A DNA stretch of 64,000 nt from the NCBI GenBank assembly GCA_943735955.1, contig OX030968.1, positions 6,931,662 to 6,995,661 on the forward strand, in the 5' to 3' direction. The notes under the pieces are model-generated. The model saw only the letters and a program-made list of their open reading frames with translations, ran no database searches and had not been told where the DNA came from. Source of the DNA: Piscicola geometra (taxonomy: Eukaryota > Annelida > Clitellata > Hirudinida > Piscicolidae). Within the stretch, counting starts at the first letter, position 1; every line of letters begins with the position of its first letter. Of this stretch, positions 1 to 10,762 are shown piece after piece. Made by a program: the position numbers and the translations under genes.

Positions 1-27
1 TGAGTACGATTTCCAAAGTAAACCGGT
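1..27 (+). mobile_element. MITE E, 3' terminal repeat cut by the window edge
   Basis: The first bases (GAGTACGATTTCCAAAGTA) match the 3' ends of the two complete E copies at 18499-18521 and 22068-22092. The rest of this copy lies left of the window. Confidence 0.55.
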
Positions 28-52
28 TTTTAGTTTAGTTTAGTTTAGGCCC

Positions 53-151
53 TAAACTTTATCATTAATCACCTCTATAACTTTATCATTATTCACCTCT
101 TCAAATTTATTATTATTTACATCTTTAATTGTATCACTTTTTGCCTCTGTT
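53..151. repeat. 24-bp tandem repeat, about 4 degenerate units
   Basis: A unit close to ACTTTATCATTAATCACCTC plus four bases is repeated about four times with growing divergence. The plus strand stays open through the repeat to a stop near 285, ending in a 43-residue stretch beginning FNNLESECQQF. I do not recognise that peptide and do not call it a gene. Confidence 0.6.
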
Positions 152-318
152 ACCAATTGTTTAATAATTTAGAAAGTGAATGCCAACAATTCATTGAAGA
201 AGAAACGTTGACTATAGAAATTCCAAAATACTTACAATGCTTCGAGAATAGTATAGATTTATATTGGTTAAGAGAAGACAAGTAAAAGTTATAATTAAAG
301 GGAAAACTATGAGACCTA

Positions 319-414
319 ACTTACGCTCATGTCTACGTGCAACTCGTTTCAGAGTCGCACATTCACTGTCGAACCACGGAGACCGTTTCGACAGCAGACG
401 ACATGAGCGCAAGT
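319..414. other. Small fold-back (hairpin) element
   Basis: Arms ACTTACGCTCATGTC (319-333) and GACATGAGCGCAAGT (400-414) are inverted with one mismatch. An inner inverted pair (TGTCGAA / TTCGACA) lies between them. The segment is much richer in GC than its surroundings. It could be a miniature transposon or the trace of a structured RNA gene; no flanking duplication is evident. Confidence 0.5.
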
Positions 415-556
415 TTAAAGGTAAAATGATATCAAGAATTGAAGAAATAGAATCATTGAAATATATTAGAAAGTCAGTGAAACCATTAAAATAAAAATAT
501 TTAAATAGTAAATGTGTTCTTATTAAATTTTTTCCACTTTCTGCTATACATTTCGA

Positions 557-584
557 AATACTACTATCGATCGATAGTAGTATT
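557..584. other. Perfect 28-bp palindrome
   Basis: AATACTACTATCGA is followed directly by its reverse complement with no spacer. No gene is adjacent. Confidence 0.8.
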
Positions 585-699
585 ATTAAGGTTATTATTT
601 AAATTATATTTGAAAGTTAATTAGATAGAGATCAGAAAAGTGAAATTTTGTGGTAGATATACCAGATATTTTAGAAAGTGAAGAAGTTATTAAAAAAGC

Positions 700-872
700 A
701 ATAGTATAGCGGGGGGCGGGGATGGCTTAAATGGTGTATATGATGCGGTGTTTGCGACGTATGCATTGAAAGATGTGTACGTCGTGTGGAGTGGCGTCTC
801 TGGCGCATGAAAACTATGGTTCTCAGAACCCTTGTAACATGGCCTGCGTCTGTCAGGCTGTGAATAGAAAAT
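700..872 (+). mobile_element. tRNA-derived SINE (family alpha), internally deleted
   Basis: From GCGGGGATGGCTT through GATGCGGTGTTTGCGACG to the 3' part (TAACATGGCCTGCGTCTGTC) it matches the inverted copy at 24823-25022. The tRNA-like B-box region present in that copy is missing here. It lies at the end of a LINE endonuclease fragment and probably inserted into it. Confidence 0.7.
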
Positions 873-879
873 AAATGCT

Positions 880-1240
880 TCCAGATAATTGGGTTGGATA
901 AAGGTTGTGTTAAGTTGAAAGTATTGAATATCTGGATGAATTTGGAAACATAGGTATCAGTGGGTTTATTATAATGAAGATTAAAGTCACCTAGAATGAA
1001 GAAAGAAGTAGATAGGAAAAAGACATATTCAGTTAGGTTAGAGAACTCATAAATAAATTTAGAGATTGAGCCACTAGGAGGACGATATATGAGAATAATA
1101 ATAATAAATTTAAGAAATTTAAAGCTTTTCAGGGTTTCAAAGAAATTAATTATAAAGGAGGTATCGAAAGAAGCAGAAAGTGAATTTTTATATACCAAGC
1201 AGACAACCATAAGAGGAATTATAAAGCACTTTAAAGTTTA
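880..1240 (-). pseudogene. LINE endonuclease-domain fragment (CR1/L2-like)
   Basis: The minus strand encodes a piece of the apurinic-type endonuclease domain that non-LTR retrotransposons use to nick target DNA. Visible motifs are IYRPPS and, about 35 residues later, ILGDFNLHY, both hallmarks of this domain in CR1/L2/Jockey-type LINEs, followed by NLTQPLSNP. The upstream catalytic motifs and all of the reverse transcriptase are absent. The downstream end is interrupted by the SINE at 700-872. The fragment has no start codon of its own and is clearly dead. Assignment to the LINE endonuclease is firm; the exact clade is inferred. Confidence 0.75.
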
Positions 1241-1279
1241 TGCTACGCTAATTAACGAAAATATTTTTAAAATATAATC

Positions 1280-1970
1280 TATGATAAAGTAAATTTAAAA
1301 TTTCACCAAAAGATCTTAAGAAATTAGTTTTTAATAAATAAATTCATATATACGCGATAACTTTTACTCATTTTAGTGCCGGACCCGTGGCCAGTGCCAA
1401 AATATTGACTGTGAATGTTTATTTGTGCCGAGATTTTAAGCCGTTATTCTAAGGAAATAAGGCTTTTGTAGGTTTTATTTATCAAGACAAATATTATCAG
1501 CTTCATTTTATCTCTGAACTAAAGTATAAAAAGCTTTCAAAATCATTTAAAACTCAAGAATTCAAAACTATCTTTTGTTTGAAAACAATTGAATAATGAA
1601 AAAAAAAAAGAAATCGCGCCAGAGATTGGAAACTTTTTAGCTGGCATTTTAAAATTATTGTTTGTCAGAAATAAGTTAAACAGTTTTCACTGATTATTAT
1701 TAGTTTTATTTATTCAAAAGCATAATTTTCAAAATTCGAACGTTGTTTTGACTGATTATGAAAATTTGAAAAGTAAAAAAATATATTCTCAAATCTGTTT
1801 TTTTTGAGCTAAAAATACTTTGAAACAAAAAAACGAAATAGAGCACATGGCAAAAAAAGAAACGTGATAGTCAATAATTTTTTAAAAAATATTAAAACAA
1901 AAGTATTAAAATATTAGTAAAATATTAGTAAAAACTAAGCGCATCACCTCGCTGGCACCTTCTTCCGCTG
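1280..1970. other. AT-rich stretch, nothing recognised
   Basis: A/T-tract-rich DNA on both strands with no coding pattern, no tandem repeat and no recognisable transposon terminus. Confidence 0.5.
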
Positions 1971-2029
1971 TATGACGTCATTGAACAGCCGCAATGGTGG
2001 CTTTTCCATTCTTGGATGCACAAGCCGCC

Positions 2030-2360
2030 GTTCTTACAGACGCCACTACCACCATTATCCTCATCTTTATCATTACCATCATCATAATTATCATTGTTAT
2101 AATTACCACCATCGTAGTAGTTATCATCAGTACCACCTTTATTTGCATGTGAGAATTGAAAGCTCTTATTTCATCTTTACAAAATTTATTTGAAATCATT
2201 TTTAATATTATGTTTTGATTCATTTATTCATCACAATCCATCCTCGCATTATCATAAAAACCACTATCAGCAGAACCAACACAAAAACTTTCCACCACCA
2301 CTGGCACAAACACCACAATCACTAAAACCCTCACCACATTCACCACCATAACAACAAACA
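2030..2360. repeat. CAC/CAT-rich simple repeat
   Basis: Two patches (about 2039-2140 and 2265-2360) are built from degenerate CAC, CAT and ACC trinucleotides. Apparent open frames in them come only from the repeat bias. Confidence 0.65.
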
Positions 2361-2362
2361 AT

Positions 2363-3595
2363 AAAGGGAGGTTGCTCAAGATGAACCGGTTACAAAGATA
2401 GAACGGGCTTATTTACAGTTATGCGCTTTGAAAATTATTTTTTTATTTACTTCATATCTATACATCCATCTTAGATGCACATTTTTATGTTGGTTTTGTT
2501 TCTGAAAGTTGTCTCATTCAATTAGAATACTTGAAAAATTGATTTCTAGAAGAATTGTTAAAATATTGGGAGATAACATTTTAATTTTTTTTCTCAACTT
2601 CCGAAGGTAAATAATTTCAAATTTTAATTAGTAATTAGATGATGCAATACAAATTTATTGTGTGCAAGTTGTAAAATTGAAAATAGAGTGATTGACCTGT
2701 TATGGCCATGATTATGTTCATGGTCATAGTTTCCTAACATGGACCACGAATAATTTTCTACGATGAATTTTAGAATGAGACTGTAGAAGTCTATATAGAG
2801 TATATATTTTACATAGAGTCTATGTCATAGACTATATAAAGTATATTTTTTATTTAGATTATAGAGAGTATATACTTTATATAAACAATTGCAAATAAAT
2901 ATTATCGAATTATTTTTTTTTAATTATTAAAAAACCATTAGTATTCATTAGCTTTTACATCGGCTTTATAGCACCTCATATTCTATAGTAATTCATACTA
3001 ATTATCATAAAATGTATTTATTTGAAGCTACCATGAAATCCTAAAAACGTAAAAGTGAAAATGGGTGTCACAATTTTGACAAGCACACCTTACAACCATT
3101 AATTAATTGTTAACGAGTTGAAAAAAAACTATGAAAAGTCAAGCAATTTTTGAAGAAGTTGAACCAGTAAAGGTCGAAATGAAAACTAGAAAGCCTAGAG
3201 CAAAAAAAGTTAAATTTGCAAAGTTAACCTAAAACTAAATTTATTTTAATTTAGTCAATTTGAGTAAATGACATTTCACATTAAAATACAAAAATAATGA
3301 CACATTTTTTAGATAACTAAATAATTTTGACTATAAATACAACTTTTAAATGACATTTTTATTAAATACAACATTAATTCATCTTAGGGAACAGAGCATT
3401 CCATCTTGAGTACCCAGTTGCTCACATGGAATTTTTTGGTCCTCATGTTTGAAGTAAAAAAACTTGTGTTTTTTTATCTATTCTTGTGTTTGAGTTCACA
3501 TAACTAAACAAGGTATCAATATAATGGCTGGATAAATTTACATTTAAAAGATTTGTTATGCAATTGAGCTATGAGGCTACATTTAAAAATCGTCC
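2363..3595. repeat. Old dispersed repeat I (two blocks)
   Basis: Positions 2363-2740 match 11200-11540 in inverted orientation. Positions 3380-3595 (with ATAATGGCTGGATAAATTTA and GAGCTATGAGGCTAC) match the reverse complement of 8538-8765 and continue across hAT-A2 into 7295-7334 (TTGTGCAACCT). Shared motifs such as GGGAGGTTGCTCAAGATG recur at both sites. This is probably an ancient DNA transposon. No protein is preserved. Confidence 0.55.
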
Positions 3596-3599
3596 CGAC

Positions 3600-4143
3600 T
3601 TGTGCAACCTTCCCATCTTACAATACCACAACTTCTACTACTATCACCACTAGTACATCCACTAGCACTGTTACAAGTCTCATCAAAATAACTATCACTC
3701 AAAACAGAAAAACTAACAGACTAAGAACAACCAGCACAACCCCTATCACAACCACCAAACCATAAACACCACATCTCCTATCACAACCAGCACACCACAA
3801 CCACCACACCACAACCATCACAACCACCACACCACAACCCCTATCACAAACCTTATCATAATCCTCACACCACAACCAGCACAACCCTTATCACAATCAG
3901 CACAACCCTTATCACAACTACCAAACCATAAACACCACATCTCCCATCACAACCAGCACACCACAACCACCACAACCCCTATCACAACCAACAAACCACA
4001 ATTTCCACAACCCCTATCACAACCACCACACCACAACCAGAACAACCCCTATCATAACCAGCACACCACAACCACTACAACCCCTATCACAACCAGCACA
4101 CCACAACCATCACAACCCTAATTATCACAACAACCATCATAAC
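3600..4143. repeat. CAC-rich minisatellite, left part
   Basis: Irregular arrays of units such as AACCACCACACCACAACC and CAACCCCTATCACAACCAGC. The array resumes right after hAT-A1 at 5807, so the transposon landed inside it. Last bases ATCATAAC (4136-4143) form the left target duplication of A1. Confidence 0.8.
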
Positions 4144-4624
4144 TAGAGCTGTGCTTTAATCTGAGTTAACTTTTGATCAAAACATTAATAAATCAACGCC
4201 TATTAAACATTCTAACGCTGTTATATATTTTAACGAATTTAAACAAAATTAACCTATTTAAAAATTTTAATCCATTTTTATTTATCAAAATTAAACTTTT
4301 TGCTGTGTTGGCTACCTTGTCAGCAAGTGAACACAAACACTTTTTTAATTTACTTTCAAAAAAACGAATAGAAGAATGTACATTTCATCAAAAAACTTTT
4401 AATTCTTCTTAGATTTACAACAGAACTTCTAGGGGTTGTAAAATACTTCAAACTTTCAATAGTGTTACTTCCAATTTTTCCCTTTACACAAGAAATATGC
4501 CCTTCAGAAGATGATCCAACTCATGTTATTTTTTTCAAAATAAATATGTCTTTTCGAACTGGAATAGAGAGAAAGTAATCAAAAATACAATAGTTAAGAA
4601 TTGCCACATCTTTAGACCCCGATT

Positions 4625-5055
4625 CAGGGGCGGCGATCTGCTGCAAATCGTGGGAAGGGATGGGGAGGGTCCTACCCAGCATGGAAGATCCTGAGGGGGT
4701 CGTCGAGTCCGAAACCCCTTCCCCCACTTAAAAAATCATTTATTAGCTCCTTTTTTAATACGAAAGTTTAAGTAAGCAAAGAATAGTTTTGTTTTAGACA
4801 GCTATCACTATAACAGTTATAGTATAACTGCACATACTCACAACGTATTTTTACGTAAACATTCTTTTTTATGCCATGGTTGCATCAAAACAAGAGTTTT
4901 AAAATGTTTTTAGTGGAAAAAGTGGGGGGTTTATATTAAGAGAAAGTAATCAAAATATACAATGGTTAAGAATTGCCACATCTTTAGACCCCGATTCTCA
5001 CTACAAAAAAGTGGGGGAGTCTGGACCCTAGGACCCCCCAAGATTGCCGTCCATG
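4625..5055 (+). mobile_element. J1, short non-autonomous hAT inside hAT-A1
   Basis: The ends CAGGGGCGGCGATCT and (reverse complement) CATGGACGGCAATCT agree at 12 of 15 bases. Perfect 8-bp duplications CCCCGATT flank it (4617-4624 and 5056-5063). Other A copies have an uninterrupted sequence at this point. G-rich segments near the ends are typical of the J family seen again at 43.3-47.4 kb. About 60 bp of host A1 sequence is copied inside it (4937-4998). Confidence 0.8.
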
Positions 5056-5063
5056 CCCCGATT

Positions 5064-5482
5064 TAAAACTTAGAATGTCTTCTAAAGGATGAAAGAGAAG
5101 CAACATGGAAAGAGCTGGAGAAACTATTGGAAGATAAGAAAACTTCCAATACTATACAGCCTTGACCAAACAAGCGATTACGAGCATATGTAGTTTCAGA
5201 TTCTAAAGATGGAGATTCCTCAATGATGACAAAATCAATAATTCAACGTTACAGTACAGAATCTGAAGTAGGCTTTGAGAGTTGTCCTGTTGTTTGATGG
5301 TAACAACACGAAGAGACATATCCGGCTCTTGCGAAACTGACGAGAAAGTACTTGTCAACTCCACGTGAAAGTCTATTCAGCTTGTCAAGACATATAGTTT
5401 GCCAGAAAAGAGCCTCTTTAGATCCAACTAATGTAGAAAATCTTGTTTGTTTGAGTAACTGACTCAAAAAGGATGTGTGACA
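5064..5482 (+). pseudogene. hAT transposase C-terminus of A1
   Basis: A plus-strand remnant of the hAT dimerisation region, which holds transposase subunits together. It is recognised by comparison with the better A5 copy: VGFES, then an ALAKLTRKYLST block, SLFSLSRHIV, and LDPTNVENLVCLSN. The conserved Trp following VGFES is replaced by a stop region, the ISCERIF segment is damaged, and several stops and frame breaks occur. The N-terminal two thirds of a transposase (BED finger, RNase H-like catalytic core) are absent. The element could only have moved using enzyme made elsewhere. Confidence 0.8.
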
Positions 5483-5654
5483 ATCGCATTTTTTTATCAT
5501 TTATGGATTTATTTTTTTTCAAATATGGATTATTTGTATAAATAAATTCTGATAACATTTCTATCACATTTGTGAGAAAACAATTTTAAATACTGTTTTA
5601 TACTAATGTCAAATATGCTTAAAACATTAAGTTTAAATACAATTAACGCACGAT

Positions 5655-5790
5655 TAACATTTTAATCCAACAATTAACGGTGATTAATATGTTTAATCCA
5701 ACAATTAACGGTGATTAAAATTTTTTTACCCAACAATTAACGGTGATTAAAATTTTTAATCCAACAATTAACGGTGATTAAACTTTTTAA
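5655..5790. repeat. About 30-bp tandem repeat, 4 units, near the A1 3' end
   Basis: CAACAATTAACGGTGATTAA recurs four times with A/T-rich linkers, immediately inside the 3' terminal repeat. Related TTAACG motifs occur in all A copies, so these are probably subterminal transposase-binding repeats. Confidence 0.75.
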
Positions 5791-5806
5791 TCGTGGAACA
5801 GCTCTA

Positions 5807-6575
5807 ATCCTAACCACTACTATCACAACCATCACCGCGATAACTGACTCCATTACCACTACGACTAAAACTGTTTTCACCAACCTACAAAACAGCCATT
5901 ACAACAACCCTCACCATTACCACAACAACCATTACTACCACTAACATAACAATCACCAGCATCACTAATGCAACTACTACTACTAGCACTATTAATACCA
6001 CAATAGTTACTACTATGACCGCTTGGACTTTAACTATCATCACAACTACAACAACCCTCACCATCACCACCACAATCATCAATCTCCCCACCACAAGCCT
6101 CACCATCACCACTACAATCCCTATCCTATAATCAGCGATTCAACCGCTTCATTAACCACAAAGACTACCACCAAGTTCATAATAATTACCACCACTACCC
6201 CAAATCCAAACACAATAACTATTATAACAACAACTACCTCAACAACTATCCAAAACTGACCCACTTACACCACAACCACAACAAGCATTACTACAACCAC
6301 CATCAAAATCACCACCGCCATTACTTTAAAATCCCCATTACTGCCACAACCTTCACCATAAAGGCCGGAACAACATTTCAAGCACGATCGCTACCACCAC
6401 CGCCTTTACCACAACAATTCCCACAATGGTTACTACTACCCTATCCACCATCACAAAAACCACAACTACAATCACAATCACTAAAACGACTACCACCAAA
6501 GTTACTACACCACAATCACTAAAACGGCCACCACCAAAGCTACTACGCCACAAACACCAACCCACATCCATCATT
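5807..6575. repeat. CAC/ACT-rich minisatellite, right part
   Basis: This continues the array at 3600-4143 on the far side of hAT-A1, drifting toward ACTACCACC and ATCACAACC units. No gene is credible here: open frames on both strands are His/Thr- or Val-rich repeat artefacts. Confidence 0.8.
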
Positions 6576-6599
6576 ACCTACCACCCAGCCTGATGTCGT

Positions 6600-7184
6600 T
6601 TGTGTCTTGGCGACCTTGACAAATTTGACTGGGATCTGATGAGAAGGATGTAAATCATATGCACTTCAATCATTTTCATAATCAACTGATTAAAATGAAT
6701 AAAAACAAAAATATTGCTAAATTTAAATAAATAATAATAATAATTAAACAAAAACTAGAAATAAAACATGCAAGTTCTAACCCGAACAACCACTTAGTAG
6801 TTTGTTGTTGTGGTTTTTGTTATTATGGTAATCGTTGCTGGAGTTGATGTTGTAGTTGAGGTCATAGTGGTAGCTGTCGTAGGAAACGTTTGAAATGCAT
6901 CCATGAAAGCCTTTTAGCGCCGACTTTAACGCTACTTGAAGCCTTTAAATGAGAAAAATACAAATGTAAATGTTGTAAAAGTAATTTTAAATATTTTTTT
7001 ATTGGGTCAATTAAATAATAATAGTAATAACACTGATCAACAGCTTTCTTGGCGCCAGCATATTTTTAGCTGATATTAATACCTGAATTTAAATATGGCA
7101 GTATTTTTTCCCAATAAAATTGTAAAAAAACAAATCTTTTGAATTATTTTCATTAAAGTTATAACAATATCGGTATGAATTATA
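6600..7184. other. Nothing recognised
   Basis: AT-rich unique-looking DNA with a short TAATAATAATAA run at 6728 and a GTT-rich patch at 6798-6880. No coding pattern or terminus seen. Confidence 0.45.
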
Positions 7185-7262
7185 ATTGTCAAATAGTTCG
7201 TGAGAGAGCTGTGCTTGCTTTAATTCTACCAAATTATAGAGTTGTTTTTGCAAATAGATTTA
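7185..7262 (-). mobile_element. Fragment of hAT family Q
   Basis: The segment with GTTCGTGAGAGAGCTGTGC matches the C-terminal end of the ZBED5-like hAT fragment at 63559-63640 in the same orientation. Only this scrap is present. Confidence 0.6.
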
Positions 7263-7334
7263 TTTTAGACAGATATAACTACACATACTCACAATGTATA
7301 AGGGGGAGGTTGCACAAGATGGAACGATTTTTAC

Positions 7335-8530
7335 TAGGGCTGTTCCACGATTAAAAATTATAATCGTCATTAATCATTCAATTAAAATTTTTAATCGTGC
7401 CTTAATCGTTTTAGCACATTTGACATTAGTATTAAATAGTATTGGAATTTTTTACAATTACAAATGTAATAAAAATTCTATCTGAAATTTTTGATAAAAA
7501 GTAATCCATATTTTTAAAAAGAAAAAAAATTCATGAATGATAAATAATGCAATTGTCATACATCATTTTTGAGCCAGTTAGTCAAGAAAAAAAGTAATCC
7601 ATATATGAAAGAATAAAAACGAATTTTAAAGATTTTTTTTTATTTTATAAAAACTAATCCATAAATGATAAAAAATGTAATTGTCACACATCCACACATC
7701 CATTTTGAGCCAGTTACTCAAGCAAACAAAATTTTCACGATTAGTTGGATCTAAAGAGACTTTTTTATTGCTAACTATGTGTTTTCACAAGCTGAATACA
7801 CGTTCACATGGAACTGTACTTGCAGGAGATAACAAATAAATTCTTGCCAGTTTTGCAAGAGTCGGATATGTCCCTTCATGTTGTTGCCACTAAACAAGAG
7901 GATAACTCTCAAAGCCTACTTTAGATTCTTTCCTATATCGTTTAATGATTGACTTTGTAATCATTGAGGTATCTTCATCTTCAGAATCTGAAGTTACATA
8001 TGCTCGTAGTCTTTTGTTTAGTGAAGGCTGTATAGTTTTTGTAGTTTCTTTAACTCTTTCATTTTTTGAAAACATTTAAAAATTTTAAATCGGGGTTCTA
8101 ATGATGTGGCAATTCTTGACCATTGGATATTCTGATTATTCATTCTCTGCTCTAGTTTGAAAAAATTTGGTGTGTGAAAAGAATGGCATAATCTGGATCA
8201 TCTTCTGAAGTGCATATTTTTTGTGTAAAGTGACAAATTGCAAGTAAGACTATTAAAAATTTCAAGTGTTTCTCACCCCTCAGAAGTTCTGTTGAAAATC
8301 TTCAAGAAATGAAAAGTTTTTTGATTAAATACAATTTTCCCATTTGTTTGTTGACGGTAAATTAGTAGTGTTCGTGTTCACTTGCTGACAATGTAATCAA
8401 AAAAGCAAATAAGAGTTTAATTTGGATAAGTTTAAATGCATTAAAATTTTTATTTCGTAAATTTTTAAAAAATGAGTTAAAATATTTAACGCGTTAATCG
8501 AAAGTTAACGTAGATTAAAGCCCAGCTATA
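7335..8530 (-). mobile_element. hAT-A2, complete but dead copy
   Basis: Left end TAGGGCTGTTCCACGATTAA, right end GATTAAAGCCCAGCTATA, both degenerate forms of the A1 ends. Perfect 8-bp duplications ATTTTTAC flank it (7327-7334 and 8531-8538). It interrupts old repeat I, whose two halves lie at 7295-7334 and 8538-8765. Confidence 0.9.
7700..8190 (-). pseudogene. hAT transposase remnant of A2
   Basis: The minus strand carries the same C-terminal part as A5: NNQNIQW near 8140, a Glu/Asp-rich SDSEDEDTSMI stretch near 7960, then IIKRYRKESKVGFESYPLV, the GIYPTLAKLARKYLS-like block and DPTN followed by VCLSNWLK. Stops replace the Trp after SYPLV and interrupt the dimerisation block, and frame changes separate the parts. 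The longest open piece is 61 residues. In live relatives this region mediates dimerisation of the transposase; here it is only a marker of family and orientation. Confidence 0.8.
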
Positions 8531-8537
8531 ATTTTTA

Positions 8538-8765
8538 CACGTAGCCTTATAGCTCAATTCTATAACCAATAACGTAAATTAAAATTTATCCAGCCATTAT
8601 ATTGATTCTTTGTCCAACTATATCCACTTTGAAATAAAAGATAGAGAAAAATGAAATATGAGTTTATTAACCTCAAACATGAACACTCAAAAAGTCTATC
8701 TTGAGCAACTGGGTTCCCAAGATAGAACGCTTAGTTTCCTAAGATAAAATCATATTGTATGTTCG
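8538..8765. repeat. Old repeat I, inverted copy
   Basis: Reverse complement of 3380-3595. Shared landmarks are the TATCCAGCCATTATATTGAT and GCAACTGGGTTCCCAAGAT segments. Old and diverged. Confidence 0.55.
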
Positions 8766-9063
8766 GGAACGAAAAAAACGGGTAACAACTTTTAAATCGG
8801 GAACGGAAAAAAGGGAAGAAAGTTATTGGGATAGGATTATTGAAAAATAAATCAGTAAACTCCCAAGTTTGGAAATCTCTATTTCATCGCTACTCCGTAC
8901 TTAAAATGAGAAATAAATAAAATAAAAATGTTTAACGAAGCCACCATTGCATCGACTATGTAAAAATTTCCAACTTTACATTTGAAGTTGTTATGGCGAG
9001 TCCAAACATAATGAGTTAGAAAAAATAGGTGATAAGGAAAACATGTCAGAGGAAATCAAACTG

Positions 9064-9124
9064 GTAAATTATATTATTTTTATTTTATTACTTGATAATT
9101 TGAATTTGACTTTTTTATTTCTAG
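9064..9124 (+). other. Conserved 61-bp GT-AG intron in hAT-B transposase
   Basis: GAAATCAAACTG is followed by GTAAAT, and TATTTCTAG precedes the next exon. B2 shows the same junctions with GTGAGT and TTTCCAG (about 16830-16890). B3 has a mutated acceptor ending CAA. The exon downstream reads DLIHMAACLLHPQYEG, a stretch like the middle of hAT transposases. Confidence 0.65.
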
Positions 9125-9249
9125 TTTATTGCCCAGTTGATCATTCCGACAAAAAAAGATGCCCATTGATCTTATTCATATGGCAGCATGTCTGTTGCAT
9201 CCCCAGTATGAAGGAATAATAGGAAAAGAGTTTGCGATATGAAAAGAAA

Positions 9250-10207
9250 ATTTACGGAAACCTCATCCTAGGGGATCTCATCCTATGAGACCCCATCCTA
9301 GAGACTTTATCCTGTGGAGACCTAATCCTAGAAGACCTCATCCTACGAGAACTCATCCTGTGGAGACTTCATCCTGTAGAAACTTCATCTTGTAGACATT
9401 TAATTATGAAATTTATATATTGATCAATGAAATGTTCAATAAAATTATTTATATAGCTACTTAAATTATTTTGTTTAAATTAAAATTTATTTGTTTAATA
9501 TTTACTATTTTTTTTAATATAATTTTTTTTGTTTAGTAAATTATCATTTCAGTTAAAAAATTGATTTAATCTTTGAATTTAATCAGCCTTCCAATCTATT
9601 TTTGACTTTCTTAAATCAAAGTAACTACTGTATATTATACAGTCTTTACAGACTGTACAGTCTATACAGTGTATAGACACGTGTTCAAAAGCTAAATGCT
9701 GAACAAAGAGAATATGAAAAAAAATGGAAAAATAAATTAGATTATTGGTATGATAATTAAATTCAATAGAAACATTATTTAGAAAACTGAAATGATATTT
9801 AATAAATGAAAATGTTTTTTTGATTTAAAGAAATACTTTAAGAAGCTATCATAATAATTTTAATAAACATTTCATTGATTGACATTACAAGTTTTTCACA
9901 AAATGAGGTCTCCACAAGAGGAGTATATCTAGGATGAGTTCTCTTAGGATGAGTTTTCCTAGGATGAGTTCTCCTAGGATGAGTTCTCCTAGAATGAGTT
10001 CTCCTAGGATGAGTTCTCCTAGGATGAGTTCTCCTAGGATGAGTTCTTCTAGGATGAGTTCTCCTAGGATGAGTTCTCCTAGGATGAGTTCTTCTAGGAT
10101 GAGTTCTTCTAGGATGAGTTCTCCTAGGATGAGTTCTCATAAGATGAGGTCTCCTATAATGAGGTCTCCAAGGATGAGGTTTCCTAGGATGAAGTCTCCG
10201 CATGCCA
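9250..10207. mobile_element. FB-1, foldback element with 15-bp repeat arms
   Basis: The left arm (9250-about 9475) and right arm (about 9830-10207) are inverted. Both consist of 15-bp units (CTCATCCTAGGAGAA on the left, the complement ATGAGTTCTCCTAGG on the right, about 18 units there) followed inward by a matched unique stretch including CAATGAAATGTT. AAAAGAAA flanks it at 9242-9249 and 10208-10215. The empty site is visible in hAT-B3 (AAAAGAAATAAATACCAAG). No transposase is encoded. Confidence 0.85.
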
Positions 10208-10394
10208 AAAAGAAATAAATTCCAAGACATTTATTAGAGAAAATTTAATCCCATTTTGTACAGCCAGACAAAGTTGCAGTGACGTTTGAAAAAAAATTAT
10301 GGTTATTTAGACTGGTTGTGTTTGTTATTATAAAATAAAAGTTATGATAAGATGTTTATACTTTCAAATTATACGAATGGCTTTATTTTTGCAG

Positions 10395-10762
10395 TTGTGG
10401 AGAATGAGAATAGTGTCTAAAAACATATTTCTAATTTTATTGAGGAATTTATAAAAATGAACAACGAAAAAAATTCAAAAGAAGATGAATTGTACAAATA
10501 TTCACAATTACGCTACACCAAAATTGAAGATCATAAAGATGTTTTATTTTATTTGAGTAAAATGAAAAAATTCCCAATACTATAAAAAAAGCCAAATATT
10601 TTTAGTAGACCTGCAAGTTCTATTCCCTATAAAAAGAATTTTTCAAAGTGTCGTAGTTTAACTTCAGACCCAAGATCATCTAATTTGAAAGCTAAAACTT
10701 TTGATGATTTAACCCGTGTGAAAAGCAAAAAAGACTTGAATGAACTATTTAAAAACTATTAA
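10395..10762 (+). pseudogene. hAT-B transposase C-terminus (copy B1)
   Basis: Nearly continuous plus-strand frame: NSKEDELYKYSQL, KDVLFYLSKMKKFPIL, a stop, then PASSIPYKKNFSKC, LTSDPRSSNLKAKTF and LTRVKSNKDL before a natural-looking stop. The order (charged linker, FPIL block, PASS block, closing basic helix) is that of the hAT dimerisation domain; the usual CERNFS core is mutated to KKNFS here but intact in B2 and B3. An AG directly before the GTTGTGGAGAATGAG segment suggests a second acceptor. The exon with LLHPQYEG lies upstream, separated by FB-1. Not functional. Confidence 0.75.

Larger units (their letters stand above)
4144..5806 (+). mobile_element. hAT-A1, degenerate hAT transposon
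   Basis: It begins TAGAGCTGTGCTTTAATC and ends GTGGAACAGCTCTA, inverted at the outer nine bases. The flanks ATCATAAC (4136-4143) and ATCCTAAC (5807-5814) match at 7 of 8 positions, the size expected of a hAT target duplication. Inside are 5' noncoding sequence, insertion J1, a broken transposase C-terminus and a 3' tandem repeat. Five relatives lie in the window (A2-A6). Confidence 0.88.

Noticed and set aside
4173..4412. 79-codon frame at the start of hAT-A1
   Set aside because: AT-rich 5' noncoding region; the frame is not kept in A2, A3 or A5.
9838..10230. 130-codon RRTHP repeat protein (minus) and MSSPR repeat protein (plus)
   Set aside because: Both frames of the same 15-bp foldback arm; no unique domain, and the repeat is inverted at the other arm.
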